NCBI GenBank assembly: GCA_964632365.1
Contig: CAZWDR010000139.1
Location: forward strand, 1 to 6,028
From: ZC4RG30 sp964632365
GTDB lineage: Bacteria > Pseudomonadota > Gammaproteobacteria > Steroidobacterales > Steroidobacteraceae
Direction: 5' to 3'
Length of the DNA: 6,028 nucleotides
Part shown: positions 1-4,814 of the stretch, one piece after another
Position numbering within the stretch: the first letter of the stretch is position 1
How the letters are laid out: every line of letters begins with the position of its first letter
Notes under the pieces: generated by a model
What the model saw: only the letters and a program-made list of their open reading frames with translations
Database searches by the model: none
What the model was told of the DNA's origin: nothing
Made by a program: the position numbers and the translations under genes

Positions 1-177
1 GTGATCACGGAAGTGAACGAGTTCGTATGGCCAGGTCCTGACCTCAGGCCTGTGCCTGGCGGAGATGGCTCGATTGCTTATGGTGTGCTGCCGCCGCGTC
101 TGTTTGATGTGGTTCGCGAGCGCTTCCTTGCGCGGGCACAGCGGCGTGGGTCAGCGCGGGTACTGCGCACCGAGTAA
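1..177 (+). CDS. C-terminal end of a hypothetical protein, paralogue of the gene at 273-731
   Basis: Frame 1 is open from the first base to a TAA at 175-177 and gives the last 58 residues of a protein that starts outside the window. The stretch TEVNEFVWPGPDLRP, near the start of the visible part, is almost identical to TEVNRFVWPGPDIRP near the end of the minus-strand protein at 273-731, and both continue to a YG-V/L-LP segment. A chance frame would not share this, so I take both as real members of one family. After the motif this copy has an arginine-rich tail (VVRERFLARAQRR) that the other lacks. I do not recognise the family and give no function. From the other copy, an exported or membrane-anchored small protein is the likeliest form. 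The frame is well supported, the product is not. Confidence 0.6.
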   Translation: MITEVNEFVWPGPDLRPVPGGDGSIAYGVLPPRLFDVVRERFLARAQRRGSARVLRTE

Positions 178-272
178 CACGTCGGCCTATGAGGTTCCGG
201 ACCTGAAATGGTGCATGCGTTGTCGTGAAAGAAGCTCATGTCGACCGCATAGTGATAAGCAGTGACTTGTCT

Positions 273-731
273 TCAGCGTTGGCGCGGACTTGTGCGATCA
301 AGTCGCGGGTCATCGCCGTAGGCAGCAGGCAGCAGACCGTAGGAATACTTGTCCTCCGTGATAGGCCGTATGTCCGGCCCTGGCCAGACGAAACGGTTGA
401 CCTCTGTCGTGATGTTCCATGACCGCTCGTCATGCAAACCGGGACGTGCCTTCGTTGCCGGCGGAACTTCTATCGCCTTCCCCGGAGTCTCCGGGGGCGT
501 ATACGTGATGGGGCAGATATAGGCTTCGAGCTCTTCGTGCGCATCGACGCGCAGGTGGATGCTCACGCACGGCCGGACCCTGCATCGTTCCTCGCGACTT
601 GGGCCGGCTTTGTTCCACAAGAGGTAGGCATGCCGGATGACAAGGCCGACTGCAAGGGTCAGACACCGCCGAAGGGCGCCATGGGGGCTTCGGCTCGATC
701 TTCCATGTGCCGACAGTCCGGCGCCGCGCAT
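273..731 (-). CDS. Hypothetical protein with N-terminal hydrophobic segment and TEVN-FVWPGPD motif
   Basis: The frame encodes 152 residues from the ATG at 731-729. A hydrophobic stretch at about residues 21-39 (LRRCLTLAVGLVIRHAYLLW) follows basic residues and could be a signal anchor, though an internal Arg-His makes it weak. After it come C50 and C55 in ERCRVRPC, then C73 in YICPITYTPP, then HDERSW and the motif TEVNRFVWPGPDIRP at about residues 109-123. The cysteines suggest an exported domain. The start is chosen because GGGAG lies 8 bases upstream (740-744). The frame is open further upstream to 920, but that part is arginine/proline-rich and antisense to the neighbouring gene, so I reject it. 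The C-terminal half is supported by its paralogue at 1-177; the N-terminal third is less sure and could be degraded. The family is not recognised. Base composition is lower in GC than the genes to the right. Confidence 0.55.
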   Translation of the reverse strand: MRGAGLSAHGRSSRSPHGALRRCLTLAVGLVIRHAYLLWNKAGPSREERCRVRPCVSIHLRVDAHEELEAYICPITYTPPETPGKAIEVPPATKARPGLHDERSWNITTEVNRFVWPGPDIRPITEDKYSYGLLPAAYGDDPRLDRTSPRQR

Positions 732-775
732 GGCCCATACTCCCATGCCGCAACCCATGCCCGACGGAGACTGCC
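732..775. promoter_or_regulatory. Short divergent spacer with two opposed ribosome binding sites
   Basis: Only 44 bases separate the divergent starts at 731 (-) and 776 (+). GGGAG on the minus strand (740-744) sits 8 bases from its ATG, and GGAGA on the plus strand (766-770) sits 5 bases from a GTG. There is no room here for two separate promoters, so at least one promoter must lie inside the opposite gene, or one start is misplaced. I see no clear -35/-10 pair. Confidence 0.4.
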
Positions 776-1150
776 GTGCACGATTCCTTCGACGACGACT
801 ACCCGCTGCTCGCCCGCAACGACCCCGCCAGCGATGGCTGGGATGATGAATCCACGTTGGGTCGTTTGATGGAGGAGGGCCTGTTCGACGCCGATGGCTA
901 TGCCGAGGTGGAAGCCGCAATGGTGGATGCCGCTTCCGGAGGGCCGCATTTCGAAACGCTGGGCGTGGTCGCGCGCATCACCGAGCGCGTGCTGCTGATG
1001 ACGCGACGCCACGTGGACCCGGAGGATGACTATCGCATCCAGAACCTGGATGACGAACAGGTGGAGGAGCTCGATCGCCGCGTGCGCTTTTGCCTGGTGG
1101 AGATCAGCCTCGGCAACGAGCCGGACTTCGCGCGCTGGGAGCAGGGCTGA
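776..1150 (+). CDS. Small acidic hypothetical protein
   Basis: The gene encodes 124 residues from a GTG start to TGA at 1148-1150. The GTG is preferred because GGAGA at 766-770 is spaced 5 bases before it and because the open frame further upstream (back to 707) codes for an unlikely RR/CP-rich stretch. The protein is strongly acidic and probably cytosolic: it begins with an Asp-rich segment (DSFDDDYP), has no signal peptide or membrane segment, and looks mainly helical. Recognisable pieces are GWDDES at about 21-26, LMEEGLFDADGYAEVE at 31-46, DPEDDYRIQNLDDEQVEELDR at about 81-101, and a C-terminal SLGNEPDFARWEQG. Strict wobble-position GC and the SD site argue for a real gene. I do not recognise a family and assign no role. 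It is divergent from the gene at 273-731 and convergent with the basic protein at 1240-1650. Confidence 0.75.
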   Translation: MHDSFDDDYPLLARNDPASDGWDDESTLGRLMEEGLFDADGYAEVEAAMVDAASGGPHFETLGVVARITERVLLMTRRHVDPEDDYRIQNLDDEQVEELDRRVRFCLVEISLGNEPDFARWEQG

Positions 1151-1182
1151 CGGCGTCCGGGTGACAAGCTGGCCTGCCAGAG

Positions 1183-1218
1183 AGGCCGCCCGCCCGCATG
1201 CAGCGTGGATGGCGGCCT
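1183..1218. terminator. Inverted repeat between convergent genes, possible terminator
   Basis: AGGCCGCC at 1183-1190 and GGCGGCCT at 1211-1218 are perfect 8-base inverted arms around a 20-base loop. The hairpin lies in the 89-base gap between the stop at 1150 (+) and the stop at 1240 (-), where a bidirectional terminator is expected. No T-tract follows on either strand, and GC-rich arms arise easily by chance here, so this is only a candidate. Confidence 0.3.
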
Positions 1219-1239
1219 GACTGGCGGCGGCCGTCGCGG

Positions 1240-1650
1240 CTACCGGTCGCCGCGATCGCCCTGGCCGCGCTTGGCTTTCTTCTTGGCATTCGCGCGGCGA
1301 TCGGCGGACAGCGAGCGGCTCTGGTCGTCGCTCTCGCTGAACTGGCCTTCACTGTCCCGACGCACGTAGCGCTTGTTGCCGCGCGGAGCGATCAGCTCAC
1401 GCTTCGCGGCCGTCTTGCGTCGTGTGCCCTTCTTCGCCCGGGATGTCTTGCCGCGCGTGCTCTTCGCGCGCCGGGTGCCTGACTTGCCGGTGCTGGCCCG
1501 GCTGCTCTTCGCGCGCTTGCCCTTGGCACGCTTTGCCGACTTGCCGCGCCGGCTGCCGGTGCTGCCCGAGCTGCCGGTGCGCTTCGCGCGCGAGCCTGCG
1601 CCCGACTTCCCCTTTGCCTTCGCCTTCGCCTTTTTTCTTGCCTTGGCCAT
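1240..1650 (-). CDS. Highly basic K/R/A/S-rich protein with C-terminal RYVRRD domain
   Basis: The gene encodes 136 residues, ATG at 1650-1648, with a strong AGGAGG site (1656-1661) 5 bases upstream. Residues 1-84 are a low-complexity tail of Lys, Arg, Ala, Ser, Gly and Thr (MAKARKKAKAKAKGKSGAGS at the start), resembling the tails of bacterial histone-H1-like DNA-binding proteins. Residues 85-136 are a different, conserved-looking domain: a PRGNKRYVRRDSEGQF core, then a DDQSRSLSADRR segment and a GQGDRGDR end. From memory, small proteobacterial proteins consisting mostly of this second part are common and uncharacterised. Nucleic-acid binding is likely from charge alone; the function of the conserved part is unknown. 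No membrane segment or signal peptide is seen. The gene is divergent from the heme protein gene and stands alone. Confidence 0.85.
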   Translation of the reverse strand: MAKARKKAKAKAKGKSGAGSRAKRTGSSGSTGSRRGKSAKRAKGKRAKSSRASTGKSGTRRAKSTRGKTSRAKKGTRRKTAAKRELIAPRGNKRYVRRDSEGQFSESDDQSRSLSADRRANAKKKAKRGQGDRGDR

Positions 1651-1735
1651 GTCATCCTCCTGTGGGCCTGCTGCACTGTAACGCCGGTGACCGCAATGCG
1701 GAAATCAGCATGCGCCTACAGGACTGCCACACCAG

Positions 1736-1750
1736 ATGCGCCATGCGCAT
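1736..1750. repeat. Perfect inverted repeat in divergent spacer, possible operator
   Basis: ATGCGC at 1736-1741 and GCGCAT at 1745-1750 are perfect 6-base arms around CAT, and the overlapping CATGCGCATG at 1742-1751 is itself a 10-base palindrome. A related GCATGCGC occurs at 1708-1715. The site lies in the 141-base spacer between the divergent starts at 1650 (-) and 1792 (+), a place where a dimeric regulator could bind. I see no convincing -35/-10 boxes on either strand in this spacer. Confidence 0.3.
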
Positions 1751-1791
1751 GCTTCGCGCACGCAAAGTTCAACATGAAGTGCTCCCTGAAC

Positions 1792-2447
1792 ATGAAAGAC
1801 GCTCCAGTCCCCCGGACAGTACGACGACGCGAACTGCTCGTCGGCGGCCTCCTGCGTCTCGTGTTCGCGCGTTCCGGCGCACAGCAGCGTGGTGCCGGGA
1901 CGCCGGGCAGTGCCGAGGCCGACTTCACCCGCGAAGTGGAAGTGCCGCGCTACGACCATGACTATCCGGGCATCGACTACTCCGCCACCGCCACGCAGAA
2001 CCGCATCGCGCGCCTGCATCAGCAGCTGGCGGCGGGCGGCGCGACGCTTGCGTGGCATCCCGCCGGTGGATACCTGCGCGATCTGCTTGCGGCGCTGAAG
2101 ATCGACGCGGATACGCAGGTGCGGGTGTTCTCGCGCACCAGCCTGCAGCCGGAGCTGATCTCGCCGCAGACTCCGCGGGCGGTCTATTTCAACGACGACA
2201 CCTACGTCGGCTTCATCCCGGGCAGTGCGCACATCGAGCTGATGGCGTTTGACGCCGTGCGCGGGCCGGTCTTCTACACGCTGCACAACCAGCCAGACGA
2301 AGGGGGCCTGCGCGGCTTTGGCGGCGCGTGCCTGACCTGTCACGACAACTACTCGCTGATGGGCGGCGGGGTGCCGCGTGTGCTCGCGCTGTCCTTCCCT
2401 GTGGAAGTGCCCGGCGCGACCGCAGCGATCGGCATCGACGTGGACGA
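1792..2447 (+). CDS. Probable exported heme-c (CxxCH) protein, 5' part, cut by assembly gap
   Basis: The visible 218 residues start at ATG 1792-1794; an in-frame ATG at 1774 is a close alternative and neither has a clear ribosome site. Residues 9-30 (TVRRRELLVGGLLRLVFARS) look like a Tat-type signal with an Arg cluster and a short hydrophobic stretch, so export is likely but the Arg inside the core makes it imperfect. The mature part carries IDYSATATQNRIARLHQQL (61-79), VRVFSRTSLQ (110-119), SPQTPRAVYFNDDTYVGFIP (124-143) and FYTLHNQ (161-167), then C180-LT-C183-H184, a single covalent heme c attachment motif. I recall this layout (short N-terminal domain, 'RALYFND.YVG' strand, one CxxCH) from uncharacterised cytochrome-like proteins in proteobacteria and planctomycetes. 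A redox role is inferred from the motif. The gene runs into 100 Ns; the last codon before them is incomplete. Confidence 0.8.
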
Positions 2448-2547
2448 NNNNNNNNNNNNNNNNNNNNNNNNNNNNNNNNNNNNNNNNNNNNNNNNNNNNN
2501 NNNNNNNNNNNNNNNNNNNNNNNNNNNNNNNNNNNNNNNNNNNNNNN
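2448..2547. other. Assembly gap of exactly 100 N
   Basis: One hundred consecutive Ns fall inside the heme protein gene. A run of exactly 100 is the usual placeholder for a scaffold gap of unknown length, so distance and reading frame across it carry no information. Any frame drawn through the Ns is artificial. Confidence 0.98.
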
Positions 2548-2614
2548 CCCGGCCGCGGAACGTCGCGTCGTGGCAGACCTGCTTGCAGACACGCGGCCGG
2601 GGTTCATGGACTGA
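2548..2614 (+). CDS. Probable C-terminal end of the heme-c protein gene
   Basis: After the gap, the frame beginning at 2549 encodes 21 residues, PAAERRVVADLLADTRPGFM plus a final Asp, then stops with TGA at 2612-2614. It reads as a natural amphipathic helix end, unlike the R/G-rich alternative frame that runs on to 2631. An 'R-x-x-V/I-x-x-x-L-x-x-T-x-P' ending is what I would expect for the C-terminus of this cytochrome-like family. The strand and position also fit the gene at 1792. It is out of frame with the 5' part if the gap were truly 100 bases, which is no objection because the gap size is a placeholder. It could instead be the end of a different gene hidden in the gap. Confidence 0.55.
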
Positions 2615-2673
2615 AGCGGGAGGCGGGCTAGCCCTGTAACCTTGCCGCCCCCAACGCGCCGCGGATCCAACTG

Positions 2674-3240
2674 ATGGAAGCCTTCCTGATCTCCACCGGC
2701 ATCGTCGCGCTCGCCGAGGTGGGCGACAAGACACAGCTGCTGGCGCTGGTGCTGGCTGCGCGCTTCCGCAAGCCGGTGCCCATCATCCTGGGCATCCTCG
2801 TGGCCACGCTGCTGAACCATGCGCTCGCCGGCGCGGTGGGTGCCTGGATCGCGGATCTTCTCGGCCCATCGATGATGCGCTGGATCCTCGGTGCCTCGTT
2901 CATCGCGATGGGCATCTGGACGCTGGTTCCGGACCGCTACGACGACGACGATTCCCCCGCCGTGCCACGCCTGGGCGTGTTCGGCACGACGCTGATCGCG
3001 TTCTTCCTGCTCGAGATGGGCGACAAGACGCAGATCGCCACCGTGGCGCTGGCCGCGAAATACACCTCGCTGGTCGCCGTGGTCGCAGGCACCACGCTGG
3101 GCATGATGATCAGCAACGTGCCGGCCGTGTTGCTCGGCGAGGTGGCGGCGCGGAAGCTGCCGATGCGTCTGGTGCACGCGGTGGCGGCGGGGATTTTCTT
3201 CGTGCTGGGCGGGCTGGTGCTGCTGGGCGTGGGGAGCTGA
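2674..3240 (+). CDS. TMEM165/GDT1 (UPF0016) family membrane cation exporter
   Basis: The gene encodes 188 residues, ATG 2674 to TGA 3240, a normal length for the bacterial family. It has the two-fold repeat that defines it: E15-VGDKTQ in the first helix and E114-MGDKTQ in the fourth, the conserved acidic/polar motifs thought to bind the transported ion. About six membrane segments are visible (near 5-27, 36-58, 68-86, 102-124, 131-155 and 167-186), with a charged loop DRYDDDDS at 87-94 between halves. Characterised relatives move Mn2+ (MneA-type bacterial exporters) or Ca2+/Mn2+ (yeast Gdt1, human TMEM165), so inner-membrane Mn2+ export is the best guess. No yybP-ykoY manganese riboswitch consensus is seen in the 59-base leader, and the ribosome site is weak. 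Its 3' end is overlapped by the convergent DUF72 frame. Confidence 0.95.
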   Translation: MEAFLISTGIVALAEVGDKTQLLALVLAARFRKPVPIILGILVATLLNHALAGAVGAWIADLLGPSMMRWILGASFIAMGIWTLVPDRYDDDDSPAVPRLGVFGTTLIAFFLLEMGDKTQIATVALAAKYTSLVAVVAGTTLGMMISNVPAVLLGEVAARKLPMRLVHAVAAGIFFVLGGLVLLGVGS

Positions 3241-3967
3241 GCGCCGCGGGTGCCGCCAGCAGATCGCGCAGCTCCAGCGCATTCTTCATCGCCGCGCTCG
3301 ATGCGGTGTTGTCGAACACGCACCAGGCCTCGGTGCGGCGTGGCAGCGCGCGCAGCGCATCGGCCCAGCGCTGCAGCCGCTCCGCGTCATAGTCGGACCA
3401 GTACATGCGCGGCGAGCCATGCAGGCGGTAGTACACCAGTGCCGGGTCGCCGCCGGGCACCGCTGCGGCCTCCACCACTGAAGGATCCGCCGCCACGCGG
3501 GCGATGCCGTGGGCTTTCAGCAGCGCATCCGCATGGTCGTCGAACCACGAGGGATGCCGCGGCTCGCAGGCCGCCGGGCCGTCGTGGTGCGCGCGCAGCA
3601 GCGTGAAAAACGTGCGCGCACTGCGCCGCTCGTAGGCCAGCGATGGCGGCAGCTGCACCACCAGCGGACCCAGCCGCGATCCCAGGCCCGCGAGGCTGGC
3701 GAGGAACGCCAGCAGCGGCTTGCGCGCCGCGCGCAGACGCAGGTCATGCGTGATCTCGCGCGGCAGCTTGACCGAGAAGCGGAAGCCGCGCGGTGTCTGG
3801 CGGGCCCAGTTCGCGTATGTCGCGGGTGCGTGTTCGCGGTAGAAGGAAGTGTTGATCTCCGCGCCGCGCAGCACCCGCGCATAGCGCTGCAGGTGCGTGC
3901 CTTCGGCATCGAATCGGGGCTGGCAGGCGCGGGGCAGCGACCAGCCCGCCGTAGCGATCACGATCAT
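3110..3967 (-). CDS. DUF72 (YecE-like) family protein with extended tail
   Basis: The frame encodes 285 residues from ATG 3967-3965, with no clear ribosome site. Residues 1-237 match the DUF72 TIM-barrel-like family: ATAGWS at 6-10, LQRYARVLRGAEINTSFYR at 26-44, GFRFSVKLPREITHDLRL at 61-78, CEPRHPSW at 134-141, YYRLHGSPRMYW at 179-190, and the closing FDNTASSAAMKNALELRDLL at 218-237. The biochemical role of the family is not established; a nuclease or metal-dependent function has been suggested only from structure and context. Family members normally end close to 'ALxLRxLL'. Here the frame continues for 48 Ala/Pro/Arg-rich residues (238-285) that are mostly antisense to the exporter gene, giving a 131-base convergent overlap. 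The tail is probably not functional sequence. The start lies 28 bases after the 23-residue gene, so it is likely cotranscribed with it. Confidence 0.92.
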   Translation of the reverse strand: MIVIATAGWSLPRACQPRFDAEGTHLQRYARVLRGAEINTSFYREHAPATYANWARQTPRGFRFSVKLPREITHDLRLRAARKPLLAFLASLAGLGSRLGPLVVQLPPSLAYERRSARTFFTLLRAHHDGPAACEPRHPSWFDDHADALLKAHGIARVAADPSVVEAAAVPGGDPALVYYRLHGSPRMYWSDYDAERLQRWADALRALPRRTEAWCVFDNTASSAAMKNALELRDLLAAPAALSSPRPAAPARPARRKSPPPPRAPDASAASAPPPRRATRPARC

Positions 3968-3995
3968 CGGGCGGGCGGGACCACGTGCAGGTGGA

Positions 3996-4067
3996 TCAGA
4001 AGATCAGCGCGATCAGGATGATGATGGGGATCGGCACGCCCAGCAGCCACAGCAGGATGGATCGCAT
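3996..4067 (-). CDS. 23-residue single-helix membrane mini-protein
   Basis: A short frame from ATG 4067-4065 to TGA 3998-3996 encodes 23 residues: MRSILLWLLGVPIPIIILIA followed by LIF. It is one hydrophobic helix with a single N-terminal Arg, so an inner-membrane protein with a short cytoplasmic end is expected. A strong AAGGAG (4074-4079) lies 6 bases upstream. I recall near-identical 'LLGVPIPIIILIAL' mini-proteins, uncharacterised, across proteobacteria. It starts 16 bases after the stop of the four-helix membrane protein gene, which suggests one transcript and possibly a partner role; that last point is inference. It is too short for common length cut-offs and easily missed. Confidence 0.85.
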   Translation of the reverse strand: MRSILLWLLGVPIPIIILIALIF

Positions 4068-4083
4068 GATTGTCTCCTTGTCC

Positions 4084-4689
4084 TTACGGCAGGTCGCGTT
4101 GACGGCCGCCATAGGTGGCGAGCCAGCTGGCAGCGAAGGCGCCGATCAGCAGCGACACGAAGATCCACAGCGAGGCCTTGGCGGCATCGCGGCGCGCTTC
4201 CTCGCTGAGGGCCTGTTCATTGCCGCCCAGTGTGCCTGCGGCACCGGATGTGGCGGCCGCGATGTCGTCGGTGCCCAGCATGCCGCCGATCACGGAGGTC
4301 AGCGCCGCGGCCGTGATCAGCGTGGCCACCGCCCAGGACAGGAAGCCATGCGCGGTATCGCGGAAATGCACCTCGTCGCGTGGAGTCTCGGGCCAGCGGC
4401 TGCGCAGGCGTCCGGCGATATAGCCGCCGAGACCGGACGAGGCAAATGCAGTGACGCTGATCCAGATGATGGTCGATGCGGTCATCGCAGTGGAGGAGGG
4501 ACCCGACCACGGCGACATCACCGAGAAGCCGAGACCGATGCCCAGCACCAGCAGCACCAGCGACAGCGCGGCGGAAGCGGTGGCGCCTGCAAAGATCGCC
4601 GGCCAGGACACTGCCCCGGGGGCCGGTCCTGCGCCGGCGGGCCGGATCCTGCCGATGGTCTCTTCCTCGAGGATGGTGACCGTAGCCAT
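4084..4689 (-). CDS. Four-helix inner membrane protein ('PhnA-like' annotation)
   Basis: The gene encodes 201 residues, ATG 4689-4687, with GGGAG (4697-4701) 7 bases upstream. A soluble N-terminus (MATVTILEEE, then a Gly/Ala/Pro stretch) leads into VSWPAIFAGATASAALSLVL at 27-46. Four membrane segments are seen near 29-54, 69-93, 115-139 and 171-193. Conserved-looking pieces are SWPAIFAG (28-35), MSPWSG (58-63), GLGGYIAGRLRSRW (86-99) and DEVHFRDTAHGFLSWA (105-120). I recall proteobacterial relatives carrying the loose name 'PhnA-like protein', but there is no evidence of phosphonate metabolism here and I do not support that function. The protein is best called a conserved membrane protein of unknown role. 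It is followed by the mini-protein gene after 16 bases and preceded by a 125-base spacer after the adaptor gene, which could hold its own promoter, though none is evident. Confidence 0.85.
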   Translation of the reverse strand: MATVTILEEETIGRIRPAGAGPAPGAVSWPAIFAGATASAALSLVLLVLGIGLGFSVMSPWSGPSSTAMTASTIIWISVTAFASSGLGGYIAGRLRSRWPETPRDEVHFRDTAHGFLSWAVATLITAAALTSVIGGMLGTDDIAAATSGAAGTLGGNEQALSEEARRDAAKASLWIFVSLLIGAFAASWLATYGGRQRDLP

Positions 4690-4814
4690 GTCGCGTCTCC
4701 CGCAATTCTTGTTCGACAGCGAGCGTGGAGTGCAGTGGCTGGCCGGGCAGTAGGTGCGCGGCGCAAAGCGGTGTAGGGCAACTGCGCTCTGCGCCGGCGA
4801 TGCGATGCCCGCCT

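Noticed and set aside
178..272. Possible small gene or terminator between the two paralogue ends
   Set aside because: No frame with a plausible start, ribosome site and composition is seen, and there is no stem followed by a T-tract.
432..869. Plus-strand frame of 145 residues over the second paralogue
   Set aside because: It has Cys/Arg/Pro-rich content without motifs and overlaps both better-supported genes; the opposite strand carries the FVWPGPD motif shared with 1-177.
1399..1640. Tandem-repeat appearance (repeated CTTCGCGCG-like units)
   Set aside because: It is explained by the Lys/Arg/Ala low-complexity tail of the basic protein; the units are irregular and not a true tandem array.
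1687..1773. Upstream extension of the heme protein frame
   Set aside because: The extra residues are Cys/Ala-rich with no signal-like pattern, and the export signal begins properly after 1774 or 1792.
2615..2673. Manganese riboswitch (yybP-ykoY) before the GDT1-type exporter
   Set aside because: Such exporters can carry one, but the leader is only 59 bases and lacks the conserved loop sequences I would expect.
1705..3282. Long minus-strand open frame (525 residues) opposite the heme and exporter genes
   Set aside because: It runs through the N gap, is His/Arg/Gln-rich without motifs, and is the antisense shadow of two well-supported genes.
3985..4776. Plus-strand frame of 263 residues
   Set aside because: It is antisense to the four-helix membrane protein and mini-protein genes, is low-complexity Gly/Arg/His-rich and shows no domain.
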